Shown: piece by piece, positions 1 through 8,991 of the stretch
Layout: each line of letters starts with the position of its first letter
Position numbering within the stretch: the first letter of the stretch is position 1
NCBI GenBank assembly: GCA_963722665.1
Contig: CAVRNW010000010.1
Coordinates: forward strand, 19,261-83,260
DNA from: Site-B1 sp963722665
GTDB taxonomy: Bacteria > Bacteroidota > Bacteroidia > Flavobacteriales > Flavobacteriaceae
DNA: 64,000 bases
Direction of reading: 5' to 3'
Program-made: the position numbers and the translations under genes
The notes under the pieces: generated by a model
What the model saw: the letters and a program-made list of their open reading frames with translations, nothing else
Told to the model about the DNA's origin: nothing
Database searches by the model: none

Positions 1-1
1 T

Positions 2-49
2 GTATTAGACGAAAATAGTTTACTATTTTTACAAAAACTAACTATATGA
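2..49 (+). CDS. possible 3' end of an upstream gene
   Basis: A reading frame open from base 2 ends in TGA at 47-49 and overlaps the pssA ATG by the ATGA arrangement common between co-transcribed genes. Only about 15 residues are visible (ending in FLQKLTI), so no family can be named. It could also be chance in such a short stretch. Confidence 0.3.
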   Translation, partial: VLDENSLLFLQKLTI

Positions 50-801
50 CTTTAAAAAGACATATTCCCAATATAATTACCTTACTAAATGTTTTGTGTG
101 GAAGTGTTGCCGTAATATTTGCTGCTAACGGTAATTTTGTCTTGGCTTCTACTTTTGTTTTTCTTGGTATATTTTTTGATTTTTTTGATGGCTTATTAGC
201 CAGAAAACTTGATGTTCAAAGTGAATTAGGAATTCAACTGGATTCTTTAGCTGATATGATAACGAGTGGATTAGTTCCCGGGATCATTATGTTTAAACTA
301 TTATCCCTGGTTGTGAATCCTTCTGATGCATTTATTTCCAATGATTGGAATTCATACTTCAGTTTGTCTGGAGTGAAAGCTTCCTTGTTACCATTTTTAG
401 CCTTTTTAATTCCAATGGCTTCAGCCTATAGATTAGGAAAATTCAATATTGATGAAAATCAACAAACATATTTCATTGGTTTGCCTACTCCGGCAAATAC
501 TTTACTGATCATTTCATTACCACTCATATTGGAATTTCAAAATAATGATTTGATGAATTCCATAATACTGAACAAATGGTTTTTAATATTTTTAACTTTA
601 TTAAGTTCGTATTTATTGAATTCTAGGATCAAACTTTTTGCATTAAAGTTCAAAGATTGGAGTTTTAAAAGCAATTCCATAAGATATGTCTTCCTTCTTT
701 TAAGCGTATTGTCATTGATTGTATTAAAATTCGCAGCTATACCGTTTATAGTCGTAATCTATATATTCATGTCTTTATTAAATAATATAGCCTCAAAATA
801 A
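46..801 (+). CDS. pssA: CDP-diacylglycerol--serine O-phosphatidyltransferase
   Basis: This integral membrane enzyme makes phosphatidylserine from CDP-diacylglycerol and serine, the precursor of phosphatidylethanolamine. The CDP-alcohol phosphatidyltransferase signature is complete near residues 45-70: DFFDGLLAR, then G, then DSLAD, giving the DG..AR..G..D..D metal and nucleotide site. Several hydrophobic membrane segments follow and the 251-residue length suits the bacterial PssA class. The ATG overlaps the stop of an upstream frame, suggesting an operon that begins outside the window. The DUF808 gene starts 15 bases downstream on the same strand. A PgsA-like alcohol transferase is the main alternative, but the sequence resembles Bacteroidota serine enzymes. 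Confidence 0.9.
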   Translation: MTLKRHIPNIITLLNVLCGSVAVIFAANGNFVLASTFVFLGIFFDFFDGLLARKLDVQSELGIQLDSLADMITSGLVPGIIMFKLLSLVVNPSDAFISNDWNSYFSLSGVKASLLPFLAFLIPMASAYRLGKFNIDENQQTYFIGLPTPANTLLIISLPLILEFQNNDLMNSIILNKWFLIFLTLLSSYLLNSRIKLFALKFKDWSFKSNSIRYVFLLLSVLSLIVLKFAAIPFIVVIYIFMSLLNNIASK

Positions 802-816
802 TCAATTAAATAGTTT

Positions 817-1677
817 ATGGCATCAGGTTTTTTTGCATTATTAGATGATATTGCCGCACTTATGGATGATGTGGTGGTGATGAGTAAAATAACTACAAAA
901 AAAACCGCAGGTATCCTGGGTGATGACCTTGCAGTAAATGCTGAAAAAGCATCTGGATTCGTAGCTTCCAGAGAATTACCGGTTCTATGGGCGATTACAA
1001 AAGGTTCGTTTTTAAACAAGCTTATCATATTACCTATAGCCTTCGTATTAAGTTATTATTTGCCGTGGCTGGTTACAGTCTTATTGTTAATTGGCGGGCT
1101 TTATTTGGCTTATGAAGGTGCTGAAAAAATATATGAGTTTCTTTTTCCTCATAATGATGGTTCACATGTGATTAATTTTGATAAAACGGACAAATCCAAA
1201 GTCTTGGAGTTGGAGAAGAAAAAGATAAAATCGGCTATTTTAACTGATTTCATTCTTTCTGTTGAAATCGTTATCATTGCTTTAGGTACCGTAAGTGAAA
1301 AAGAATTAACTATTCAAATCCTTGTTGTTTCGTTTGTTGCCTTATTGGCAACTGTGGGTGTCTATGGTATTGTGGCATTAATTGTTCGGATGGATGATTT
1401 AGGCTGGCGTTTCATAAAACTGAGTAAGGGCAACAAAAATATGCTTTATCACATAGGAAGATTGATGGTAAGAGCGCTTCCTAAGATCATAAAAAGCCTT
1501 TCCGTAATAGGAACTATAGCTTTGTTATTGGTCTCAGGTGGAATATTTATCCATAAAATCGAATATTTACATCATTTTTTAGACGTATTGCCAGGGATAA
1601 TAAGAGATTTTATTGTGGGATTAATAGTTGGGCTAATAGTATTATTTATAATAAAACTGATTAAAAAATTATTTTAG
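817..1677 (+). CDS. DUF808 family membrane protein (YedI-like)
   Basis: A 286-residue protein whose N-terminus (ASGFFALLDDIA, then DDVVVMSKI and KTAGILGDDLAVNA) is the hallmark of the DUF808/YedI family. Hydrophobic stretches near residues 70-100, 140-190, 220-245 and 262-283 make it a polytopic inner-membrane protein. The family's function is unknown; its members are often simply called inner membrane proteins. It follows pssA closely and probably shares its transcript. It ends 7 bases before the convergent lptB, with no clear terminator between them. Confidence 0.85.
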   Translation: MASGFFALLDDIAALMDDVVVMSKITTKKTAGILGDDLAVNAEKASGFVASRELPVLWAITKGSFLNKLIILPIAFVLSYYLPWLVTVLLLIGGLYLAYEGAEKIYEFLFPHNDGSHVINFDKTDKSKVLELEKKKIKSAILTDFILSVEIVIIALGTVSEKELTIQILVVSFVALLATVGVYGIVALIVRMDDLGWRFIKLSKGNKNMLYHIGRLMVRALPKIIKSLSVIGTIALLLVSGGIFIHKIEYLHHFLDVLPGIIRDFIVGLIVGLIVLFIIKLIKKLF

Positions 1678-1684
1678 ACCAGCC

Positions 1685-2426
1685 TTAAAAATCCAACTTC
1701 TTCTTGCGTAGTTCAAAATTTTGCCCTAGATATACTTTACGCACCATTTCGTCATTGGCAAGTTCTTCAGGTACTCCGGCTTTTAGGATGCTTCCTTCAA
1801 ACATCAAATAGGTCCTGTCTGTAATGGCTAAAGTTTCCTGTACATTATGATCTGTAATTAAAATACCAATATTCTTTTTTGTCAATCTTGCGACAATACG
1901 TTGTATATCTTCAACGGCAACCGGGTCAACTCCGGCGAATGGTTCATCTAACAAAATAAAACTTGGATCAGTTGCCAGTGCACGAGCAATTTCTGTCCGT
2001 CGTCTTTCACCACCTGACAAGAAGATCACCCCTGTTTTTACGAATATGTCCTAGTCCGAACTCCTCAATGAGTTCTTCCATTTTATCAAGCTGCTCCTGC
2101 TTGCTGAGTGAGGTCAATTGCAGCACGCTCAAAATATTGTCTTCAATGCTTAATTTTCTAAAAACTGAAGCCTCCTGAGCCAAATAGCCAATGCCATTTT
2201 GAGCTCGCTTATACATAGGATACTTTGTTATTTCAGTGTTATCTAAATAGATTTTACCGCCATTTGGTTTAATAAGCCCTACAATCATATAAAAACAAGT
2301 AGTTTTACCTGCTCCATTAGGTCCTAATAATCCAACGATTTCTCCTTGATTAACTTCTAGTGAGACATCTTTGACAACTTTTCTCCCATTATAGGATTTT
2401 AATAGATCTTCAGCTCTTAATTTCAT
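1685..2426 (-). CDS. lptB: LPS export ABC transporter ATP-binding protein LptB (frame broken once)
   Basis: LptB is the cytoplasmic ATPase that powers LPS extraction from the inner membrane through LptFG-C-A-D. The N-terminal part (2426 to 2007) carries Walker A GPNGAGKTT and the Q-loop region YLAQEASVF. The C-terminal part (from about 2029 to 1685) carries the signature LSGGERRR, Walker B FILLDEP and H-loop TDHNVQET. Between them, near base 2020, one extra base splits the expected RGDLLSGGE. Removing it gives one continuous 246-residue protein of normal length. LPS export is usually essential, so a sequencing indel is far likelier than real loss. It is the last gene of the kdsD-tatC-CMD-lptB run. 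Confidence 0.88.
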
Positions 2427-2449
2427 AGTTACAATAAAGCAAATATTAT

Positions 2450-2797
2450 TTAATTATTAGTTTCCAATGCTTCCCAAAACTCAAAAGCACGACGTAAATG
2501 CGGAATAACGATAGTACCTCCAACTAAAGTGGCAATGCTCAAAGCCTCTACAACTTCCTCCTTATTCAATCCTATTTTTTTGCTATTTTCCAAATGATAT
2601 TTTATACAATCATCACAACGTAAAACAGTGGAAGCAACTAAACCCAGAAGCTCCTTCGTTTTGACATCCAAAGCACCTTCCTGATAAGCATTGGTATCTA
2701 AGTTAAAAATGCGCTTGATTACTTTATTGTTATCTGCTAAAATTTTATCATTCATTTTAGAACGATAATCATTAAACTCTTTAACTGGATTTGACAT
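2450..2797 (-). CDS. carboxymuconolactone decarboxylase family protein (AhpD-like)
   Basis: A 115-residue all-helical protein with the CxxC motif of the CMD/AhpD fold (RCDDCIKYH, near residue 60), followed by a histidine three residues on and a conserved helix (KEEVVEALSIA). Relatives are either alkylhydroperoxidase-type thiol enzymes or gamma-carboxymuconolactone decarboxylases. The CxxC..H arrangement favours a redox role, but this is inference. Its start overlaps the end of tatC by 17 bases and lptB starts 23 bases downstream, so the genes are probably cotranscribed. The substrate is unknown. Confidence 0.8.
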   Translation of the reverse strand: MSNPVKEFNDYRSKMNDKILADNNKVIKRIFNLDTNAYQEGALDVKTKELLGLVASTVLRCDDCIKYHLENSKKIGLNKEEVVEALSIATLVGGTIVIPHLRRAFEFWEALETNN

Positions 2798-3614
2798 ATT
2801 TTTCCTCTTTCTTCTTTTGATTTCGTACTACAACTTTTGATATATATATACTTACTTGATATAAGATTAAAATTGGAATTGCTACTATAATTTGGCTTGC
2901 AATATCGGGAGGTGTAATTATGGCGGATAGGATTAATACTATTACCAATGCATATTTGCGATATTTCTTTAAGAATTCCGGTGTCACTAAACCTATTTTA
3001 GTCAGAAAAAATATAATAATTGGTAATTCAAACACTAAGCCCGATGCCAAAGCAGCTGACCTAACTAAACCAATATAAGAACTTATATCAATTTGGTTAT
3101 CTACCATTTCTGAAATACTATAGTTAGCTAAAAAGTTAATAGATAATGGTGTCACAATATAATAGCCAAATAAAACACCTATAAAGAATAATAAAGAAGA
3201 AATAGTAATAAACCCTTTGGAATATTTACGCTCATTCTCATGCAATCCCGGGCTGATGAATTTCCATAATTGGTAAATTACGTAAGGAAAAGCAATAATA
3301 AAGCCAGCTAATACCGATGTCCAAATATCTGCTGAAAATTGTCCGGCCATAGTTCTGTTTTGCAGTATCAATGGAATTTTGTCTCCACAAAAAGTAGTAT
3401 TGACATCTAAAAAGGTGCCTGCCTTACATAGAAGAGCATAGGTTATAAAATCCATCTTAAGAGGGGCGAATATAATTCCATCAAAAAGATGTTTACTAAA
3501 TACATACGCAAAGGTTCCAACAATTATAATAGCCGAAAATGCCCTTATTAAATGCCATCTTAAGTCTTCAAGATGGTCAAGAAATGACATTTCGTTCACG
3601 TTTCTTTCTGCCAT
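2781..3614 (-). CDS. tatC: Sec-independent (Tat) protein translocase subunit TatC
   Basis: TatC is the receptor that recognises twin-arginine signal peptides of folded proteins and forms the translocon with TatA. Visible family features are the N-terminal MSFLDHLEDLRWHLIRA motif, the periplasmic region before FPYVIYQLWKFISPGL, and six hydrophobic spans ending near residue 260 (LILSAIITPPD then IPILILYQ). The 277-residue length is normal for Bacteroidota, which carry an insert between the first two spans. Its start shares bases with the kdsD stop. No tatA or tatB lies in this window. Confidence 0.94.
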   Translation of the reverse strand: MAERNVNEMSFLDHLEDLRWHLIRAFSAIIIVGTFAYVFSKHLFDGIIFAPLKMDFITYALLCKAGTFLDVNTTFCGDKIPLILQNRTMAGQFSADIWTSVLAGFIIAFPYVIYQLWKFISPGLHENERKYSKGFITISSLLFFIGVLFGYYIVTPLSINFLANYSISEMVDNQIDISSYIGLVRSAALASGLVFELPIIIFFLTKIGLVTPEFLKKYRKYALVIVLILSAIITPPDIASQIIVAIPILILYQVSIYISKVVVRNQKKKEEKYVKSS

Positions 3615-4579
3615 TATAATATGCCTTCTTTAATTAGGTCATGCAAATGTACAACACCTGCATATTTACCTTTTTCTTCAACAAGTAATTGTGAAATCCC
3701 ATGTTGCTCCATCATGTCCATCGCATCTACTGCCATGGCATCGAAATCAATCCGTTTAGGGTTTTTCGTCATAATGTCTTTTGCAGTTAAACCGGAAAAA
3801 TCAGTTACTTTAGTTAACATTCTACGTAAATCTCCGTCTGTGATAATTCCAATGATCTTGCCTTTTTCAATAACTGCAGTAACCCCAAGAAGTTTTTCCG
3901 TGATCTCCACAATTACCTGGCCAATATTGGTGTCTGGTGTGACAGCTGGTTTTTGATTTACAGATGATAGGTCATGGACTCTCAAATACAATTTTTTACC
4001 CAATGCACCTCCAGGGTGGTATTTTGCAAAATCTTTACTCGAAAATCCTCGTATTTCCAACAGGCAAATTGCCAAGGCATCTCCAATAACCAATTGCGCT
4101 GTTGTGCTTGTAGTAGGAGCCAAATTATTTGGACAAGCTTCTTTCTGCACAAAAGTGTTTAGTATATAATCGGCCTGTTGCCCTAAAAATGAATCTTTAT
4201 TTCCGGTAATTGCTATCATTTTATTCTTTGCATTCCTTATAAGAGGCACTAAAACTTTAATTTCAGGAGTATTACCGCTTTTTGATATGCACATCACAAT
4301 ATCATCTTTCAGAATCAATCCTAAATCTCCATGAATCGCATCGGCTGCATGCATAAAAATAGCAGGAGTCCCGGTTGAATTCAATGTAGCTACTATTTTT
4401 GTTGCTATTATAGCGCTCTTTCCAACGCCTGTAATTATTACTCTGCCTTTAGACTTGTAAATCAGTTGAACTGCATTTGCAAAATCATCATCAAGTAACT
4501 CTGAAAGGTTAGAAATCGCCTTACTTTCTATTTCAATAGTTTTTTTTGCAATGTTTAAAATAGAATTTTTATTGTTCAA
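3614..4579 (-). CDS. kdsD: KpsF/GutQ family arabinose-5-phosphate isomerase
   Basis: It interconverts ribulose-5-phosphate and arabinose-5-phosphate, the first step to Kdo, the inner-core sugar of LPS. An N-terminal SIS sugar-isomerase domain (about residues 40-180) shows GVGKSAIIATKI, the HAADAIHGDLG motif with its catalytic histidine, and CISKSGNTPE. Two CBS domains follow (about 205-320; ITDGDLRRML, then MMEQHGISQLLV). The 321-residue length is standard. It heads a tightly packed minus-strand operon with tatC, a CMD protein and lptB, so Kdo supply and LPS transport are co-expressed. It is divergent from recQ across a 191-base gap. Confidence 0.92.
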   Translation of the reverse strand: MNNKNSILNIAKKTIEIESKAISNLSELLDDDFANAVQLIYKSKGRVIITGVGKSAIIATKIVATLNSTGTPAIFMHAADAIHGDLGLILKDDIVMCISKSGNTPEIKVLVPLIRNAKNKMIAITGNKDSFLGQQADYILNTFVQKEACPNNLAPTTSTTAQLVIGDALAICLLEIRGFSSKDFAKYHPGGALGKKLYLRVHDLSSVNQKPAVTPDTNIGQVIVEITEKLLGVTAVIEKGKIIGIITDGDLRRMLTKVTDFSGLTAKDIMTKNPKRIDFDAMAVDAMDMMEQHGISQLLVEEKGKYAGVVHLHDLIKEGIL

Positions 4580-4620
4580 AATTTATCAGATTTAGTATTT
4601 GTGTCCTATAAAGATTTTGT

Positions 4621-4634
4621 TATCTTTAAAGATA
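4621..4634. promoter_or_regulatory. perfect 14-bp palindrome between kdsD and recQ
   Basis: TATCTTTAAAGATA is its own reverse complement and lies about 40 bases upstream of the kdsD start in the divergent kdsD/recQ spacer. It could be an operator, but it is all A/T-rich and a palindrome this short can occur by chance in such DNA. Confidence 0.25.
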
Positions 4635-4770
4635 CACTAACTTATAAAAAGTTTAGACATACAAAAAAACGAAAAATATAATTAGAGTTATTTAAATAAA
4701 TTATAAAATCATGATTTATTTGAGATTTCTTTAATTTTAAAAATTACTATTTACAATTTATAGGGAATTA

Positions 4771-6972
4771 ATGAATACGGTAAATGTTGACTTACATTCA
4801 GCTTTAAAAAAATACTTTGGATTTAGTCAGTTTAAAGGGCTGCAAGAAGTAGTGATCAAAAGTTTGGTCTCTGGCAATAATACATTCGTTATTATGCCAA
4901 CAGGAGGAGGAAAATCACTATGCTATCAATTGCCTGCTTTAATAAAGGAAGGAACAGCTATAATAGTCTCTCCATTAATAGCACTGATGAAAAATCAGGT
5001 AGATGCGATGAGAGGGATTTCTAATGAAGAAGGTGTTGCCCATGTGTTAAATTCTTCTTTAAACAAGACGGAGGTCAAAAAGGTTAAAGAGGATATTACT
5101 AATGGTATAACGAAGTTATTGTATGTAGCACCGGAATCTTTAACAAAATTGGAAAATGTTGATTTTTTACGATCTGTGAAGATCTCATTTTTAGCGGTAG
5201 ATGAAGCGCATTGCATCAGTGAATGGGGACATGATTTTAGGCCGGAATATAGAAATCTAAGAGGTATTATTGAACGTATAGATGAAAGTGTCCCAATAAT
5301 TGGTCTAACAGCTACTGCTACTCCTAAAGTTCAGGAAGATATTCTTAAAAATCTTCGAATTACTGATGCTAAAACTTTCAAGGCATCTTTCAACAGACCT
5401 AATTTATATTATGAGGTTCGTCCAAAAACAAAAGATGTCGATTCAGATATCATTCGATTTATAAAGAAAAATGCAAATAAATCTGGTATAGTTTATTGTT
5501 TGAGCAGAAAAAGAGTTGAGCAATTGTCTCAAGTGCTTCAGGTAAATGGAATAAAGGCGGTGCCCTATCATGCGGGTTTAGATTCTAAAACTAGAGCCAG
5601 ACATCAGGATATGTTCTTAATGGAAGATATAGATGTAGTAGTTGCAACAATAGCATTTGGTATGGGAATTGACAAACCCGATGTGAGGTTTGTAATTCAC
5701 CATGATATTCCCAAGAGTATTGAAAGTTATTATCAGGAAACTGGTCGTGCCGGAAGGGATGGAGGAGAAGGACACTGTTTAGCGTTTTATGCCTATAAGG
5801 ATATAGAGAAATTGGAAAAATTCATGGCAGGTAAGCCGGTTGCAGAGCAAGAGATTGGTCATGCTTTGTTACATGAGGTTGTAGCTTATGCAGAAACTTC
5901 TATTTCCAGACGAAAATTCATGCTTCATTATTTTGGAGAAGATTTCGATAATGAAACTGGAGAAGGTGGAGATATGGACGATAATGTCAGATTTCCAAAA
6001 AAGAAACATGAAGCCAAAAATGAAGTTGTCAAACTACTTAAAGTGGTGCTTGACACTAATGAAAAGTATAAAAGTAAAGACCTGGTGAATGTCATGGTTG
6101 GTCATGCTAATGCAATGATCAAATCTCATAAAACAGATGCACAACCATACTTTGGTATTGGTAAAGAGCGAGAGAAAGGTTACTGGATGGCATTGATAAG
6201 ACAAGTATTAATCGCAAAATTACTCAATAAGAATATTGAAACCTACGGAGTCCTGAATATAACCAAAAGAGGTAAAGATTTTATAAAATCACCACAACCT
6301 TTTGATATGACTGAGGATCATGTTTTTGATGATGGTTCAGAAGATAATATATTATCAGCCTCCAAGGCTGGAGGGGCAGTTGCGGATAAAGCTTTGCTTT
6401 CTATGTTAAAAGATTTGAGGAAATCTAATGCAAAAAAACTTGGAATTCCTCCCTTTGTTATTTTTCAGGATCCATCACTGGAAGACATGGCTTTAAAATA
6501 TCCAATTACTCTGGAAGAACTCAATAATATTCATGGAGTAGGTGAAGGCAAGGCCAAAAAATATGGAGAAGATTTTGTAAGCCTGATAGCTAAGTATGTT
6601 GAGGAGAATGACATATTGCGTCCGGATGATTTAGTGGTTAAATCAACAGGTTCAAATTCTGCCTTAAAACTATACATTATAACCAATGTTGATAGAAAGT
6701 TACCATTAGACGATATTGCTTCTGCTAAAGGCATGCAGATGTCAGAATTTATCAAAGAAATGGAAGCCATTGTTTTTTCAGGAACAAAACTGAATATAAA
6801 TTATTGGATAGATGAAATTCTGGATGAAGAGCAACAAGAGGAGATCTTTGACTATTTCATGGAATCTGAAACAGATAAAATAGATGATGCAATTGATGAA
6901 TTTGATGGTGATTATGATGACGAGGAGCTGCGATTATTCAGAATAAAATTCATTAGTGAAGTTGCTAATTAA
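4771..6972 (+). CDS. recQ: ATP-dependent DNA helicase RecQ
   Basis: A 3'-5' DNA helicase in recombination and stalled-fork repair. Superfamily 2 motifs are clear: Walker A MPTGGGKSLCYQLP (near residue 45), motif Ia VSPLIALMKNQ, motif II DEAHCISEWGHDFRPEY, motif III GLTATAT and motif VI YYQETGRAGRDG. The RQC region lacks an obvious four-cysteine zinc cluster, as in some Bacteroidota RecQ proteins. An HRDC domain follows near residues 540-610 (IPPFVIFQDPSLEDMA). A C-terminal extension of about 120 residues ends in an acidic stretch. At 733 residues it matches the long Flavobacteriia RecQ. The start ATG sits in AT-rich leader without a Shine-Dalgarno, as is normal here. Confidence 0.95.
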   Translation: MNTVNVDLHSALKKYFGFSQFKGLQEVVIKSLVSGNNTFVIMPTGGGKSLCYQLPALIKEGTAIIVSPLIALMKNQVDAMRGISNEEGVAHVLNSSLNKTEVKKVKEDITNGITKLLYVAPESLTKLENVDFLRSVKISFLAVDEAHCISEWGHDFRPEYRNLRGIIERIDESVPIIGLTATATPKVQEDILKNLRITDAKTFKASFNRPNLYYEVRPKTKDVDSDIIRFIKKNANKSGIVYCLSRKRVEQLSQVLQVNGIKAVPYHAGLDSKTRARHQDMFLMEDIDVVVATIAFGMGIDKPDVRFVIHHDIPKSIESYYQETGRAGRDGGEGHCLAFYAYKDIEKLEKFMAGKPVAEQEIGHALLHEVVAYAETSISRRKFMLHYFGEDFDNETGEGGDMDDNVRFPKKKHEAKNEVVKLLKVVLDTNEKYKSKDLVNVMVGHANAMIKSHKTDAQPYFGIGKEREKGYWMALIRQVLIAKLLNKNIETYGVLNITKRGKDFIKSPQPFDMTEDHVFDDGSEDNILSASKAGGAVADKALLSMLKDLRKSNAKKLGIPPFVIFQDPSLEDMALKYPITLEELNNIHGVGEGKAKKYGEDFVSLIAKYVEENDILRPDDLVVKSTGSNSALKLYIITNVDRKLPLDDIASAKGMQMSEFIKEMEAIVFSGTKLNINYWIDEILDEEQQEEIFDYFMESETDKIDDAIDEFDGDYDDEELRLFRIKFISEVAN

Positions 6973-7004
6973 ATATCTGCTAAACTTTAATTGTCATTCA
7001 ATTT

Positions 7005-7032
7005 TTTGCAAACAACGATATTTGTATCTTTG
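7005..7032 (+). promoter_or_regulatory. Bacteroidota-type promoter of the immunophilin gene
   Basis: TTTG at 7005-7008 and TATCTTTG at 7025-7032 fit the Bacteroidota promoter pattern (TTG upstream, TAnnTTTG at -7), with a spacer of 16 bases, slightly short. The start codon is 23 bases downstream of the -7 box. Confidence 0.55.
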
Positions 7033-7055
7033 CAACCTATTAAAAAAAATATAGC

Positions 7056-7988
7056 ATGCAAGACGGTTTATACGCAAAATTCAACACTAGTAAAGGAGAA
7101 ATACTAGTAAAATTAGAATATCAAAAAACTCCGGGAACAGTTGGAAACTTCGTTGCTTTAGCGGAGGGAGATTTAGAAAATTCAGCTAAGCAACAAGGTC
7201 AAAAATATTACGATGGTCTAAAATTTCATAGAGTTATTCCAGATTTTATGATTCAAGGTGGTTGTCCGCTAAGTACAGGTACCGGAAATCCAGGATATCA
7301 ATTTGATGATGAATTTCATCCAGATCTAAAACATAATGCACCAGGAATTCTATCAATGGCTAATGCTGGTCCAGGAACCAATGGCAGCCAATTTTTCATT
7401 ACTCATGTAGCTACTCCGTGGTTAGATAATAAACATACAGTTTTTGGCAGAGTAGAAAATGGCCAGGAGGTAGTTGATGAGATTCAACAAGAGGATATAA
7501 TTGAAAGTATTGAGATCATAAGAGTTGGTGAAAAAGCTAAGGCATTTAATTCCGTTGAAGCTTTTAGAACTTTTGAAGGCTCACGAGAAAAGAGATTAAC
7601 AGAAGAAAAAATGAAAGCAGAAGCTGCATTAGAAAAATTAGCAGGTGGTTTTGATAAAACAGACAGTGGGTTGCGTTATAAGATTTTACAAAAAGGTCAA
7701 GGTAAGACAGCAGAAAAAGGTAAAACCGTTTCTGTTCACTATAAAGGCCAACTAGCAGATGGTACTGTTTTTGACTCTTCCTATAAAAGAAATAGTCCTA
7801 TAGATTTTCCATTAGGAGTTGGACAAGTAATTAAAGGTTGGGATGAAGGCATTCAACTGCTAAAAGTAGGTGATAAAGCCCGTTTAGTAATACCAAGTAA
7901 TTTAGGTTATGGTGCTCAAGGTGCCGGCGGAGTTATTCCCCCAAATGCCACTCTAATTTTTGATGTGGAATTGATGGATGTAAAATAA
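7056..7988 (+). CDS. cyclophilin-FKBP fusion peptidylprolyl isomerase
   Basis: One 310-residue chain joins two unrelated prolyl isomerase folds. Residues about 5-150 are cyclophilin (FHRVIPDFMIQGGCP, then GTNGSQFFIT and HTVFGRV). A charged helical linker at about 165-200 (EKRLTEEKMKAEAALEKL) follows. Residues about 205-310 are FKBP (VSVHYKGQLADGTVFDSSY, then VIKGWDEGIQLLKVGDKA and GYGAQGAGGVIPPNATLIF). No signal peptide is seen, so it probably acts as a cytoplasmic folding factor. Such dual-family immunophilins are known from Bacteroidota and a few other lineages. It stands alone with its own promoter and a terminator just after the stop. Confidence 0.92.
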   Translation: MQDGLYAKFNTSKGEILVKLEYQKTPGTVGNFVALAEGDLENSAKQQGQKYYDGLKFHRVIPDFMIQGGCPLSTGTGNPGYQFDDEFHPDLKHNAPGILSMANAGPGTNGSQFFITHVATPWLDNKHTVFGRVENGQEVVDEIQQEDIIESIEIIRVGEKAKAFNSVEAFRTFEGSREKRLTEEKMKAEAALEKLAGGFDKTDSGLRYKILQKGQGKTAEKGKTVSVHYKGQLADGTVFDSSYKRNSPIDFPLGVGQVIKGWDEGIQLLKVGDKARLVIPSNLGYGAQGAGGVIPPNATLIFDVELMDVK

Positions 7989-8008
7989 AAGGCTTTATTA
8001 AGTAAGTC

Positions 8009-8042
8009 TGAGCCTCCTGGAAAAGGGAGGCTTTATTTTTTA
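8009..8042 (+). terminator. rho-independent terminator after the immunophilin gene
   Basis: Arms AGCCTCC (8011-8017) and GGAGGCT (8026-8032) close an 8-base loop and are followed by TTTATTTTTT. It begins 21 bases after the immunophilin stop. It also abuts the stop of the convergent esterase gene. Confidence 0.85.
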
Positions 8043-8849
8043 TTTAGTTTGTTCTAGCCACTTATGAGCTTCCGGAAAAAAAGTGCTCCAAAAGGATTCA
8101 TTATGATTGCCACCTTCAATTATTCTATTCATTATTCTGTTTTCATCATGACCTTTAATTAATAGCAGATCTACCATTTTTTGCTGGTCGGGAACTGCTG
8201 TATCTCCTTCCTCAGTTCCTGTCAAAAAGAAAAAATCAGTGTTTTTATTAACTTTGGTTTCTTCTACAAGTTCATAGATGCTCTCATTAAACCAAAACGA
8301 TGGAGAGAATACACCTGCCTTACCAAATGTATCCGGATATTTTATCACAGCATAAAAAGAGATCAGACCACCTAATGACGATCCGAATATGGTTGTATTC
8401 TTTCTGTCAGATAAAGTCCTGTAAGTACTATCTATATGTGGTTTTAATGTATTCTTAATAAATTTGATATAATCATCTCCTTTACCACCACCATATTTTT
8501 CATTTTCGAATGGAGTTAATTCCTCAATCCGCTTTTTATTGCCATGCTCGATGCCAATAACGATAATTTCATTATTGATTATCGTGTCTAAATATTCATC
8601 AATTTTCCATTCCCCAACATAGGACGTTTTATCATCAAATAAGTTTTGCGCATCATGCATATAGAACACCGGATACGCTTTTTGCGAATTTTGATATGAT
8701 TTTGGTAAATAAACCCAAATTGTCTTAACTGTATCCAACTGTTTAGCTACAATATTGAACTTAATAACTTGCTTGCTTGCAGTGGTTTGTGAAAAAAAAT
8801 GAAGGGGAAAAGAGACAAGGAATAAAGCAAAAAAAACAAGTGATTTCAT
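8040..8849 (-). CDS. secreted alpha/beta hydrolase, enterochelin-esterase-like (putative esterase family)
   Basis: A 269-residue protein with an N-terminal signal peptide (a hydrophobic run ending near residue 21, SFPLHFFSQT). It belongs to the PF00756 esterase family: YPVFYMHDAQNLFDD, the nucleophile elbow FGSSLGGLISFY (serine near residue 155), an acid-loop region FFLTGTEEGD, and a late histidine in EGGNHNESFW. Relatives include enterochelin/siderophore esterases, feruloyl esterases and S-formylglutathione hydrolase-like proteins. The substrate cannot be told from sequence. There is no C-terminal type IX sorting domain, so it is probably periplasmic. It is convergent with the immunophilin gene. 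Confidence 0.85.
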   Translation of the reverse strand: MKSLVFFALFLVSFPLHFFSQTTASKQVIKFNIVAKQLDTVKTIWVYLPKSYQNSQKAYPVFYMHDAQNLFDDKTSYVGEWKIDEYLDTIINNEIIVIGIEHGNKKRIEELTPFENEKYGGGKGDDYIKFIKNTLKPHIDSTYRTLSDRKNTTIFGSSLGGLISFYAVIKYPDTFGKAGVFSPSFWFNESIYELVEETKVNKNTDFFFLTGTEEGDTAVPDQQKMVDLLLIKGHDENRIMNRIIEGGNHNESFWSTFFPEAHKWLEQTK

Positions 8850-8991
8850 TGAATTTCAACTCTGATTTTAGATGAAGTGTAAATAATCCCTCTAAAGTGC
8901 ATATTTTTTTTCGATAAGATACATTTTTATACCGATTATTAATTATTAATAATACTTAATTTTAAGTAATTAATTTAATCCACCCTTTGTA

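Noticed and set aside
759..1028. A minus-strand open frame of 89 residues
   Set aside because: It is antisense to the start of the DUF808 gene, whose family motifs are unmistakable.
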